The translations under genes were made by a program, and so were the position numbers. 64,000 nt of DNA. It comes from Sweltsa coloradensis. Lineage: Eukaryota; Arthropoda; Insecta; Plecoptera; Chloroperlidae. The notes under the pieces were generated by a model that was not told the origin of the DNA, searched no databases, and saw only the letters and a list, made by a program, of their open reading frames with translations. Location of the stretch: assembly GCA_024449915.1 (NCBI GenBank), contig JAMZAV010001830.1, positions 1 through 64,000 of the forward strand, in the 5' to 3' direction. Of the stretch, positions 34,403-46,879 are shown piece after piece; within the stretch, counting starts at the first letter, position 1; every line of letters starts with the position of its first letter.

Positions 34403-34990
34403 TGTTGGGGCCGTGGCCCTGAGAAAAGTGGTAAATGGTGGACTGTATAATAGAACTTAGCAAACTGCACTTACCCAAGATGTTATGAGGGAGTGAGTTG
34501 AAGTGCAGGCACGGTAGATATGGTGGCGTAGTTGGTAGAGCACACCACGAGATAGGAAAGAATTAAAGAAGCTCGAGCTTAGAAGTATGAAGAGAATTGA
34601 AATAAGAAAATATTCCTGGGAGTCATCGAACCCAAGACTGCGTGTAGCAACTGGAAGGCGTATGGCGAGCGAGGCGAGAAGTCAGGCGACGTGAGATCAG
34701 AGATGAGCAGTGTGGGATATGCACTGTTCACTATTTGCACTGAACATACGAGAGAAACGAGAGAACTGCTCTCTAAGCAGGCGAGCGATACTTCACCCTC
34801 TGAAGGTATATGGGTGTAACTGACTTCGAGGTCTAGTTTGGACAGAAGAGATAAGAGAACTGGTCAAACTGAGGGGAAAAAGAGGGGTAACACAGGTGAA
34901 TCAATCACAATGAGAATAATACGAGAGACAGTACGCGATATATAAACAAACTAGAAACTATACTAAACACTAAGAACAATGGCGTGAACA
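34403..34990 (-). mobile_element. Solo LTR of a BEL/Pao-type element with 5-bp target duplication
   Basis: 588 bp, starting TGTTGGGGCC and ending GGCGTGAACA, flanked by perfect CTTTG duplications (34398-34402, 34991-34995). Its first ~60 bases and the AAATA...CCTGGGAGTCATCGAACCC segment resemble the LTRs at 53729-54272 and 59565-60129, so it belongs to a related family. Orientation is inferred from that likeness. Confidence 0.85.
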
Positions 34991-35010
34991 CTTTGTTATA
35001 TTTTCCTAAT

Positions 35011-35780
35011 TTGGATGAGCCTAGCGAGCCTAGCGTGTAGAGTGAAGATTCCATTTCACTACACTGGAGAAAAAAATCTGGAATGTTTTTTTTTCTTCTT
35101 TTTTTTGTATTTTTGTGTGTTTGTTAACACGATATCGGCTAAACCGATACTCCAATTGCATAAAATTTTCTGGAGGCCTTCGAAATTTCTGAACTTAGAA
35201 CTGCCACGTTTTTGAGCGCAATCGGAAAATTATTTCTCATAAAAATCGCAAATTTACGATTTTTTTCGATTTTTTAAAAACTTCTTCGTCTTATAACACC
35301 TACATGCTTTATCAGATTTTATTGATTTTTTCACAGAGCCTTAATTTTATGAATTGAGATATTCGTGTGAATTTTGAGCGTAATCTAAAAATTATTATTA
35401 GTGAAAATCAAAAATTTACGTTTTTCTCTTTTTTTAAACAATTTTTTTACTTACAACACCTACATGCTTTATCCTATTGTAATGATTTTTTCACAGAACC
35501 TTAATGTTATGTATTAATATATTCGTGTAAAATGTGAGAGCAATTAAATAATTATTTTTTATGAAAATCGCAATTTTACGATTTTTACTTTAAAAAAAAA
35601 TTACAAAAAATTAAAAAATTTAAGTTAATTTTTTATTTAATTTAAAATGGTAATTTAAAAAAAATCTTCAACTTAGTAATGATTTTTTCACAGAACAACG
35701 GAAAATCCGCATAACACATGGCAGCTCAATGCACCAATTACGCTCATCCAACAACGCGGCGGGACTTAAGCGTTTCCTAG
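35011..35780 (-). mobile_element. Family B element, subtype B1, copy 3
   Basis: Inverse orientation: begins TTGGATGAGCCTAGCGAG and ends GCGGCGGGACTTAAGCGTTT plus CCTAG. Tandem internal units contain CACCTACATGCTTTATC. Confidence 0.8.
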
Positions 35781-35973
35781 TTTAAATTGATGGAACATTT
35801 TCCTTCATTGCATTTTTATTTGAGAAATATTTTTGAAAGTTTCGAAACATAAATAAATTTTCTTACAAGAACAGCAACGGTCAAAAAAACAATTATATAC
35901 ATCGCAAAATATGCAATAATATGTAGGCCTGTCTTTTACAATCGGTTAATAGTTCAGTGAATACTTTATTATA

Positions 35974-36008
<35 letters not shown>

Positions 36009-36010
<2 letters not shown>

Positions 36011-38690
36011 TCGTTCACGGAGAGCGGTGCCGATCGGTTGTGTTTTGCTTGTCGCTCCGTGGCTGTATTATCATTACTCATAATACCGGTCTGTGCATAG
36101 TGATGTAGTGCGGGAAGTGTACCCAGGGCCTGCCTGGCGACGGCGATTTCATCGAATGCTACGGTTGTGATTCGGGTTATCATTACTCTTGTGGGGGTTT
36201 ACAGAAATCCACTTATAGAGCTAAGTCTCAGGAAAACAAAGAAATTTGGCGATGTGTTAAGTGTCGTGAGGCTAAAAAATCAGGTCAGTCAACTCCAGTG
36301 AATACTACGCAAGTTTTCAACCTTGATATAGTTGAGGAGCTGAAAACTGAATTTCGCGAAAGCTTCAAAAAAAATTCTGAAGAACTGTCTGAAATTAAAG
36401 AGGTGTTATCTCAATTCAACCTACTAAAAACCACGGTGCTACAGCTTGAGAAAAAATTTTGAAGAGAAGGATCAAAAAAATAGAAGAGCTGACTGTGCAA
36501 GTGGCGACCTTGATCAGCTTAGCCGTGCAAAAAGTTTTGAGCTAGACAACATTGAACAATTGCAAGGAGAGGACGTGGAGAAGATTGTACGTAAAGTTGC
36601 TGAGAAACTGGATATTCCACTCAAGGATAGGGAGATCGAGTCTGCCCTCCGACTACCTCCCAGGACTGGTGACCAGGAACAGCGGCCATCGAAGATTGTC
36701 GTTCATCTGGCGAGCCGGAAGAAGAGAGACTTGTTTGTGAGTAAAAGGCGTGAAACGGCGGTAATCAAGAGTGAGGACAAAACTGGAGTGGAGAACGACG
36801 CCCTTGATCGTATTTACCTTAGTGAGAATTTGGCGCCTTTTTATCGCAACTTGTTGTGGAAGGCGAAAGTTCGTGCTCGCGAATCTGGGTTTAAATTCGT
36901 GTGGTTTAAGTTTGGTAAGGTTTTTGTTCGTAAAGTCGAAAACTCAAAAGTAATAAAGCTTTTTTCTTTTAAAGATTTGGATAAAATAGCTAATTAACCT
37001 TGCTGGTGCTGCCCTTTATTGCCGTTGACGTTTATGGCTATGAACCTTGAACATGTTTATTCTGAAACACCGTGTACGTGTGACGTTGTCTCAGATCTGG
37101 ATGAGTGGTTTCTAATGAAAACTGGTTTAATTTTTATTCATTTAAATGTAAGATCTTTATCTATTTCTAAATGGGATGAGCTTCAGGTTATTTTACAAAA
37201 CCAAATTGGCGTGTTTGATGTTATGGTTTTAACGGAGGTTGGTAACCTAGATGAAAAGCCTATTGTTTTAAATGGCTATCAAATATTGTACAAAACCAGG
37301 CCTAACAAGAGAGGCGGAGGAATTCTAATCGTGGTTAAATCGTCAATATGTTGTGTTGTGCTAGAGCAGGAATTAGTCTATTGTGAGGGTATTTATTGTA
37401 GTTTAACTTTTGAAGAAGGGGTTATAGTATCCCTTCTAGCCATCTATAGGCCGCCTTCACAAATAACTCCAGTTGAAATGAAACACAAATTTGTCTATGA
37501 GATTGAAGATGTGTTACGTTCAAACAGAAATGAAAATATTATTGTCATGGGAGATATAAATATTGATTTATTAGATAGCTCGGATAGTTGTGTGTGTCTG
37601 TATGAAAATGCTTTGGCCGGCCTTGGACTGATAAAATGTATACACGGAGAGTCACAAGAGAAGAAGCTATGTTAAATACGTGGTCAAGGACGTGTATCGA
37701 TCATATTTTTATCAGGAGTAAAATGGATAAAATTGATAATTTGCGTTCGGCAATTTTTACTTGTAAAATCAGCGATCACTACATGGTATTGGCGGATTTA
37801 CCTCTTCATACAGGAAAAGGAAAACTGAAGAAAAGTAAGGTAGCACTTAATGAGAGGAGGGTCTTGTCTGTGTTAAATAGTGTAGCGTGGGAGAACATTT
37901 GTGATCTAAATGATAGCAATGATCTTTACACAGCTGTGGTTGAGGCAGTTAAGAATGCTCACGATCAAGCGACTCATGTCGCAAGCCACCGTAGAATAGG
38001 CGTGCGAATAAAGTGTGGATGACACGTGATTTAGAGGTGACTACAACAGATATAATAGAAACTGGTTGGTAAAGGAAATTCTGCAAAAAAAGACTAAATA
38101 CTATAAAGATCTAATCGAGTAGAACAAAGGGAGTGTGAAAGACACATGGCAAACCATAAATGTATTTTTAGGTAGAAAGAAACGGGATTCGGTTGATAAC
38201 GTGATACACAGATACTTTGGTGCAAAGTTCACTGATAAAGTCACTGCCGATGGCTTTGTTGACACGTTTGTTGATGACATTACTAGTATACAACATAATT
38301 GTGGTGTTATTACTTCATTGAATGCACAGTCTACTTGCATAACCCAGCCTCAATCATTGTTCATGCCCAAGGTCAGCTCAGCTCAAATTCAGAAATTTAT
38401 AACAAGGTTTGGACAGTTGTAAACAAGCAGGAGCAGATGGAGTACGAGTTATCGATTTAAAATATGTTGATAAACAGGTCAGCCCAATAATTGCTAAAAT
38501 TATAAATCTTTCTATCACAAGGGGAATTATACCACTTGCTTCAAAAACGTCAATAGTACGACCTATTTTTAAAAAGGTGACAATACGGTATTCACCAACT
38601 ATAGGCCTATTGCATTATTACCGACAATAGGTAAAATTATGGAACGTGTAGTGGCGGAGACGCTTAAGAGGCTTGGGTGCGATTCAAACA
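36009..38690 (+). mobile_element. Non-LTR retrotransposon with PHD-like ORF1, missing its 3' part
   Basis: Begins after an (ATT)n tract. ORF1 (about 36110-36997): a C4HC3 PHD-like finger (CGKC, ECYGC, YHYSC, CVKC), a coiled-coil-like stretch, then a basic C-terminal domain; a one-base shift at 36456-36462 splits it. ORF2 starts near 37019 with an APE-type endonuclease (HLNVRSL, YRPP, MGDINID, IDHIFI, SDHYMVLADL), split near 37640. The reverse transcriptase N-terminal part (AGADGVRVIDL, PIFKK, IALLPTIGKIMERVV) follows with more shifts. All sequence after motif A, including YADD, is absent from 38690 on. Clade CR1/L2-like by architecture (inference). Confidence 0.85.
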
Positions 38691-41609
38691 CCAAGTTGAG
38701 CGCGTCATGTGCAGTACTTTCGTACTTTTCGAACTACGGGCAGGAAAATCAATATATTTTAATTCTGTTTTTTTCCACCTGAAAGGTAACTAAATTTGTA
38801 ATCCTAGCACGTTGGCCTTTTTCCCATTTAAGCCATAGATTTTTCCCGAAAATTTTTTCCCAAAGTCCATAGAAAAAATCGAAAAATGTCTTTTCCGGTC
38901 AAAGTTTACTGATTAATGTGACCGGGGGAAAAAAAATGGCCAACGTGCAAGATTCAATTATTTTTTAAATAAGCAAAAAAAAACTCATTTTTTTCGTCGA
39001 AAAATGTGGACGTAGGAGGGAAAAGTCAAACCCCTACAAAGCAAATTTTTGGCTCCACGGGGTGGCGCTCCCAGCGAAATCAGATCGTCTCGCCTGAAGA
39101 AGTAGGGGAGGAAAGTGGGCTAGATTGGCCCCGGTGTGTTGCCCCTCAGTTCATAAACACAATCGCTATATTGAGGTTTGCTTGCCGCTTTTCTGTTGTA
39201 GAATTTTAAATTCGCTTAAAAAATTAATGTGATGATTATTTTGTTCAACGCCCTTTTTGCCTCTGTTTCGGTTTTTTGCGGGTGTAGCGGGGGAACTTTA
39301 AAGTAACCTATGCCTTGTGCGGGTTCGAAACCGCTCCTGCTGGTTTCCCAGCGTCCCTATGTGCGGCTGGGGGGACCGGGACGCATCGTTTGGAGGCCTA
39401 AAAAAAGTGTTCGCGTTTTTTAAATTAGAGACTTTTTTGTTCCCGCTGAAAGGTTTTTGAGTGCTCCAAAAACCCAATCTTCATCATTACCCGCGTTGTA
39501 AGAAAAAAGCAAAATATTGCACGATGTCTATGAAATTTATATTATATGCCCAAAACCCGCCCTTTTTTCTTTTTTTTTAGATATCGTTTGCTTTTTTCAG
39601 CCATAAAGAAAAAACATCTTTTTGCTAAGCCCGTAGGGGGCCCTTTTCACCTGTCATACCCATAAAAAAATCATTTTTGTAGGATCCCGCGTAGGTTATA
39701 AATTAGATTTAACCGGTGTGACCCCTTCAGGGACAATAGATATATTCGAATAGGACAATTGTGAAGTGATGTACGGGGGGAATTTAAGGGAGTCAACCCC
39801 TTTAAATTTTTCATTAGCGACTGAGGAAAAGCTGGGAAAAAAACCCTTCATTAGGATTGCGGTTCGAAGATTCGAACCCGGGGAATCCATAGGCAGACAT
39901 CATAGGCACACGTAACGATGAATTATTATAAAGAATATTTAAATTTCTTTATTTGGGGGCAAGAAATTTTCCCAAATAATGCTTGTGGTTTTGGTCCAAA
40001 GGATAGGTTCCTCTTCTATAGCAGAACGTCGTTTTTGTTTCCCGGCTTGAATAAACCCCAAACCCAGGGAAGGGTATCGATTACATCCATGAGATTTGGT
40101 TTAAAAAACCGTCCTAGCAAGAACACAAAGAAGTTGTAAATGGTTTTTCGAAGATTTTATCCCCATGCTGACCATCCGCGGATGGTCATGGAATCTGTGA
40201 ACCACGTTAAATTCCCTTTTATTCGCCAAGATGGGTGTCGGTCGGATCTTTTTAATTGAAGTCGACTGAAAAACATTTTTACAGGGTGGGAAGGACTTCT
40301 TTTTGTAAATTAGTTTTTTAACCCTTTTATTGTAAAAAAGTTTTGATTACCAGAACGATAATTATATCATGCTAGAGGTTTGGGGGCCAATTTAAACACC
40401 CCCTGAGCGTTTTTCAATTGAGTTTAAGTATTACGAATAGGGGAAAAAACATCCTCAGCAAAATTCATTCTTTTGTTTTCTCGGATTAATTACATTTTTT
40501 TCTCGTACATAGACCTTTTTTTCCTCGAGTGGGACGGGGGTTTTTTTTTTTATAAAAAATTTACATGATCGCTATGACCAAGTTTCAAAAATTTGTTCAG
40601 ATATTTTTTTTTTATTTGAATATTTTTGTTAATATTTTTCCCGGGTGTATAAAAAATTGGTATTTGCGGGTAAGTTTAATGTTTTGAGTTATTATGATTA
40701 TAAAAATATGCTTTATTTTGAATAATAATTTAATTCCCCCCCCTTTTTGGATTGTTATCTCCCCAATGCAAATGCAATCGTTCGTTTAACCCTTGAAATT
40801 TATACTTATTAGTGTTTTCCCTTTTTATTTTAATTTTGGAAAAAGGGACTGTTTGTCAAGCAATCAAAATCCAAGACAAAATCGTTAAGTAGAAAATATA
40901 CGTATTTTTACAATGAGATCAAATTCTTCATTACGTGGAATGCCACTTAAGGGGGCCCGAAGAATCAAAAAAAACAAAACAGAGAAACGTGAAAGATCAC
41001 ATTTACTTTTAGTTTTCTACCTTTAAAAAACAAAATATATTGAGTAGTGAGGAGACTGTGATACTAGTGACAGGGGACGCGGGACGTAATTTTTGTGCCC
41101 TGCTTTTTTTGCTTTTATACATCACTTTTAAAAAGTTTTTCGTCGCGAGTGTACGTGAATGACATAGTTGAACTCAAATGTCCCTCATTTATATGTGCCC
41201 TTTTGTAAATAAAGAATTCCCAAGTTATTAAATAATGGTAAAATCCTAACTCCGATGTAAAACATGCCTGTGTGTGACGCATTTAATATAAACTACGTTT
41301 TTTTGGGGTTTTTTTTTCCCTGTTTTTTGCGATTTTTTCAAAAGTATTTTTTAGTATCCGGGTCTCAAATGACCCAAACCTTTTTTTATGGGTTTTATCT
41401 TGGTTTTGTATAATTTTTACTATTAAATTTCGTCGAATGGGTCAATCCCTTTTGTGAAAAACGTTCTAAAAAATCTTTGTTATGTGTAAAAAATAACTTT
41501 TTACGAGGAATATCGTTCTGAGAAGGGCTTAATTTGCGGGAAATGAGCGCGTAGCGTAGAATATAATAAAAAGAAAAATAAATTCCAAATTTTGTTTCCC
41601 CCTTTAGTA

Positions 41610-41810
41610 ATAACGGTTTTCAGTGGGGGCAGTAAACCAAAGGACCAAAAACCTGAGGCCCCCACGAATCGACGGTGAGCGATAAACCCAACCCAAAAAC
41701 GAAATTTTTTTTTAAGAAAAAGCAATCAGTGGTATGGACAAGACCGATTTGAACAACTTTAAAAATTTTTATGTGCCCCGTGCCAGGACGGCTCCAAAAA
41801 TCACCGTTTT
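41610..41810 (-). repeat. Family E repeat, copy 3 (noisy)
   Basis: Has TTCAGTGGGGGCAGTAAACC, CAATCAGTGGTATGGACA and CCAGGACGGCTCC, like 20819-21114, but with many single-base indels. Confidence 0.6.
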
Positions 41811-41861
41811 CAAAATTCAGGACAATAAATGAGCTAAATCAGCAGTTTTTTAAACCTTCTG

Positions 41862-41935
41862 CTTAACGGGAATCGAACCCGGTTTTGCATTGGAAGCAGA
41901 GACCCTAACCCCCAATACCAACGAGCACCAAAACA
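41862..41935 (-). tRNA. tRNA-Gly(UCC)-like sequence, probably degenerate
   Basis: On the minus strand, a D-arm-like GGTTAGGG, an anticodon-loop-like TTCCAAT, and a T arm with CCGGGTTCGATTCCCG follow in tRNA order and spacing. Acceptor stem pairing is poor, so this is a decayed or badly read tRNA, or a tRNA-derived repeat. Confidence 0.3.
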
Positions 41936-43282
41936 CATTTTAGTGTAAGTGCCTTTCTCAAAAGAAATTAAATTCACTTCATATTGAAAACGATACACAT
42001 TAATTAAATATAGGCTAAAATAACATCCCAAAAAAAGAGTTTTGGGCCCCAAAATATATTTAAAAAAAAACATTAGGCCCACCGAAAAAAAATGTGACAT
42101 TTTCAAGAGGGTCTCTTCATCAGACGGAGGAATTGTTTAAAAGTATTTAAGTATGGCTGTGGTTATTTTTCGTGCGGGTTCATATCAAAAAATCCAACCG
42201 TGGTTTTTAAAAAGGTACTTACTATCCATTTAATAACGAACGAGGAATAAAAAAAAAATTCATACTTTAAAAAAGACCGTTCGGAAACCACAGTTCCTGT
42301 TTTGAAAATTGTTAAATCGTAAATTGGGTAATCGTCATAAAAGCAAAAGTAAAAAAGGAAGGGAAATTTACAAAAAAAGTCTTGGAGGTGTGACGCCACG
42401 ACTTTTATCCCAAACGTGATTTGTAATAAAACGTTTTAAGAATTAAGTGAAGTAAACAATTTAAAAAAAGCTTTACCCGACTAGGGTACGAACCCAGAAC
42501 CCCCGCCCCTGTATGTGATAGAAAAAACACACATAAAAACTTCTGTCTTTGGGTTTTTGCGAAAAGGGCGAAGGTCAGCATGAAACTGAGACATGAGTTT
42601 TAATCGCAAAAAGCGTTTGTTTAGATACCGAAAAAAAATATGCACTTGTATAATTAACAAAGGTATAAGTTGATTTCTGCTTGTAGCCGATTGTATTGAG
42701 CGATTGTGTTTAGGACAGAGTTTATTTTGAAAATAGTACTTTATGTTTTTTTCAAACCCAAAGAAATTTGGGTATTTCATTATCACGGGGAAAACACCAA
42801 TTTGGAGCATATGCTCTGTGAAATATAAAATTAGAATTGTTTTGCAAAGTTTTTTATTACATAACCCCAAAAAAAATTTGGAAAGGATTTCAAATGGATA
42901 TTTATATTGATTTATCGATGCCCGCGTTGAGTGACTAATATCCCTCCCATGCCGAATGGAAGTTTACCTGACAGGTTATAGCGCGGGGGAGCCGGGCGCG
43001 CAATAAAAAGGCGCTGGGCCCCCTTTTTCGGGCATTACCCCTCTTTTCATTGCGATCGCCCTGTTTTGTTTCGGTGGGGGGACTAAATTTGTTTTAAATT
43101 GTTCACGCCCACTCCCTCCCTTCCCGCTCCCCCCCAAGAGCGCAAATTTCCAGAATTGGGGGGGAAAAAGTTGGAAGTAATCTTTTAATAATTACTTGGA
43201 GAAATTCAAAATTATAACTTGAAGCAATTGGATTTCAAAAAGGGGAAAAAGAGCACTGCTGATTAGCTAGGCGGATAACCCT

Positions 43283-46200
43283 AACAATTAGGGGTTTTGT
43301 GGTAGAGGGCCCGGGAATTTTGGCTTGCATACTCAGAACAACATTAAAGAAAATTCCCTCGAGGAGCCATGAAAATATCCATCGGTTAAGGGGGAGGAAG
43401 GGGGTGAAAAAATTGCATTTTCATATATTAAAAAATTCAAAAATCAAACTAAATTTGATCCGTAGATTACAAAATTATTACATATTGTAGATAAAAAGTC
43501 CAAATTTTAAAAAAAAATATATATCACCATATATGTATATCTAACCAGATTTTGCACCCTTTGTCTTTTTTCACAAATTTACCCACTGTGTGGGAGGATT
43601 AGCCTACCAGTTACGGTTTAAGTGATAGGGCCGTGAATTTTGTCTAAAACACTCAGAAGAATGACCCCAAAAAATTGCCCCGAGGAGCCCTAAAAAAAAG
43701 TTGCTTAATTGCTTATGGGGGAAAAGGGGGGGTGTTCTAAAAGGGGTTGATAAAAACTGAAATAAAGAAATCCGTATTCAAATATTATATTTAGAAACGC
43801 CATATTAATGGTATGGTAGATGAAGGTCTAAACTTAATTTAAAAAATTAAAATTTCACCATATATGTAAATCTGATCAGATTATGCGCCCTTTTCCCATT
43901 TTCATAAATTTCCTCAATATTACGAAAGTGTATCGTGCGACCACTCTTTTGTCACAAAATTCTCCTAATATTACGAATCAGGACGAAAAACAAGATTTTG
44001 TGATGCTTTGGGACATTTTACTCAATGGACTTGATCCCATTTTAACAAATTCACTCAATTTTAACGAAAGTGTATCGTGTGACACTCGTTTGTTCAAAAT
44101 TTGCCTATAATAAGAAAAATTATATAAAAAAGTTTTTTAACACATTAGTATCAGTTACACAATGGACTTGACCCTATTTTCAAAGTTTACTCAATATTAA
44201 CGAAAGTCTATCATGTGATGACTCCTTTTTTTTTTTACGTCTCAAATCATCGCTAATAAACGGAATAGGACGAAAATAAGATTTTGTCATACATTGGTAC
44301 ATTTTCACTGAATAGACTTGATGCTATTTTCACAAAATTTACTCAATATTACGAAAGTGTATCTTGTGACCAATCGTTAGTTCAAAATTATCCTTATATA
44401 ACGAATTAGTACGAAAAATAAGATTTTAACACCTTGGGTACATTTTCACACAGTCTGTTGGACCTATTCTAAGATTAAGCGTAAAATAGACTATTTAGAA
44501 AAGCGTAATAATGGTGGTTTTGTATCGAGAGTCAACCACACCTATTCGATCAAAATAAAAAATGAATGTGTTGAATTATGAACTGTGAATACTGGCCGCG
44601 TTGCGTATGCTATTTAATCCAGTCACGTTGATGGATGAGCGTTTTTCATCAGTCGATCATCCCGTTTGTTATGGATATTCAAACTACGTTTCTTAAATGA
44701 AAGTATCTTATGAAAGAATTAGCAACAAAAAATATATATGGCCATATATCAATCAGCAAACTCTAATAAATTTACCCGCCTGCGCCGCCGCCGGGGTAGA
44801 ATTTGGCCAGCGTATTAGAAGTAGCTACTGCTAGGATCAATTTATACAAGAAGACAAAAAACAGGGTCCTTCTCGCTCATGCTCTCGCTACATGGCTGTA
44901 TGTGAGGGTCGTCGTCGGGGACCCCTTCCATTGACTGCGGCTCCGATTGTTCCATCGCCTCACTGCGTTTGCTGTATTCGCTGTGCAAATACGTTTGTGA
45001 GTGTGTGGGCGGGATGTGGGGGTGGGGGGAGGGGAGGTGATTTCATATGTACATGCTTGCGTGTGGTTTATCAACTCATGGTCTAATGGAAATTATTGAA
45101 AAGCTTTAAAGATTATGGTCATTTTGGTTGAGTATTTGAATGTTTTAGTATTTTCGATAACGGACTGCGACCCATGGTAACGGAAAACTACACCAGCGAC
45201 TGGTTATATTTAAATTATGCTGCAATGGTAAATCTTACTCTTAATAATGTCTTATGGAAAACAAGGTGGATTACTAACAAGGGAATATACTTTACCTACA
45301 TTAACCTGTTTCACGAGCACCATTAGGTTCAGTAATTCCGTAAGAATTCCTCACAATGGAAAAGTGGAGTAAATACACTTTTTTTTTAAATAAACTTTTT
45401 TTTTCAAAGTGCATGATAATATATGTCCAATGCGTGAAGAATACTTATGTTATTCTAATCGTATTATTTGAAAATAATTTGGAGACCAAACGAGTGGTCC
45501 CCCCCGATACGCTTTCGTTGTATTGAGTAAACTGAGAAAAGGGGATCAAAGAACTCTATTGAGTGATAATGTAACCAAAGCATGCACAAATCTTATTTTC
45601 GTCCTAATTCGTATATATAAAGGATAATTTGAACCTAACGAGTGGTCACAAGATACGCTTTCGTTAATAATTGATAAATTTTGTGAAAAATAGCATCAAA
45701 GTCCATTCAGTGAAAATGTACCAAAGTATGACAAAATCTTATTGTGTTCCAATTCGTATTATTAGGATGATTGAGACAAAACGAGCCATCACCATGATGA
45801 CTTTCGTTAATATTGAGTAAACTTTTGAAAATGGGTCAAATGTCCATTGAAGTGAAACGTACCTAAGGTTGTAAAAAACTTGTTTTTATAATTTTCTTAT
45901 TATAGGATAATTTGAACAAAACGAGTGGTCACACGATACCGCTTTTTCCCGTTAAAAGTAGTGAACTTGCTTTAAATGGGGTCAAAGTCCATGAGTAAAA
46001 CTGTACCTAGGTGTTAAAAAACTTTTGTTATCTTTTTCTACTATGGCATAATTGAATAAAACGAGTGGTCACACGATACACTTTCGTTAAATTGAGTGAA
46101 TTTGTTAAAATGGGATCAAAGTCCATTGAGTAAAAATGTACCAAAGCATCACAAAAATCTTGTTTGTCTAATCGTAATATAAGGAGATTTGTGACAAAAG

Positions 46201-46853
46201 AGTGGTCGCACGATACACTTCGGAATATGAGAAATTATGAAAATGGGAAAAGGGCGCATAATCTGATAAGATTTACATACATGGTGAAATTTTAATTTTT
46301 AAATTAAAGTTTAGACCTTAATCTACAATACACATAAAATATGGCGTTATAAATATAATAATTTGAATACGATTTCTTTATTTTAGTTTTATCAACCCCT
46401 TTAGTACAACCCCCCCCCTTTCTCCTAAAGCAAGCAACTTTTTGAGGGTCCTCGGGGACATTTTTGGGAGATCATTCTTCTGAGTGTTTAGACAAAATTC
46501 ACGCCCTATCACTTAACCCGTAAACTGGTAGGGCTAATCCTCCCAAGCAAGTGGGTAAATTTGTGAAAAAAGACAAAGGGTGCCAAAATCTGGTCTAGAT
46601 ATACATATATGTCGATATATTTATTTTTATTAAAATTTGGGACTTTTATCTACAATATTTAAATAATTTGTAATCTACAGATCAAATTAGTTTGATTTTC
46701 GAATTTTTAAATATTTGAAGAAAGTATTACCCCCTTCCACCCCATTAACCGGATGGAGTTTTTCATGGCTCCTCGCAGGCAATTTTCTTAAATGTTGTTC
46801 TGAGTATACCCATCCAAAATTCAGCCCTCTACCACCACAAACCCTAATTGTTT
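43283..46853. mobile_element. Large foldback element (~3.6 kb) with tandem repeats in both arms
   Basis: Left arm 43283-44480 and right arm 45437-46853 are inverted copies around a unique ~0.96-kb centre. The outer parts pair through GAGGAGCCATGAAAA (left) and its complement TTTTTCATGGCTCCTC (right). The inner parts are tandem units of about 145 bp containing ACGAAAGTGTATCGTG and ACTCAATGGACTTGATCC, roughly four units left and five or six right. This architecture resembles FB/Galileo-type foldback transposons. Arms differ by many indels; no transposase seen. A small B-type fragment (CGTTGATGGATGAGCG) lies at 44625-44642. Confidence 0.75.
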
Positions 46854-46879
46854 GTATTTTCTTTAATCGCTTGACTAGA

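Larger units (their letters stand above)
38691..43282. other. Gene-poor, low-quality-looking stretch
   Basis: No coding exon recognised. Homopolymer runs are common. Identifiable pieces: a family C fragment at 39820-39905, a 20-bp palindrome at 40169-40188, an inverted family E copy at 41610-41810 and a tRNA-like segment at 41862-41935. B-box-like GGGTTCGTACCC occurs on the minus strand near 42490. Confidence 0.5.

Noticed and set aside
44892..45086. Overlapping ORFs in the foldback centre
   Set aside because: They arise from a G-rich stretch, are open on both strands, and show no domain or neighbours.
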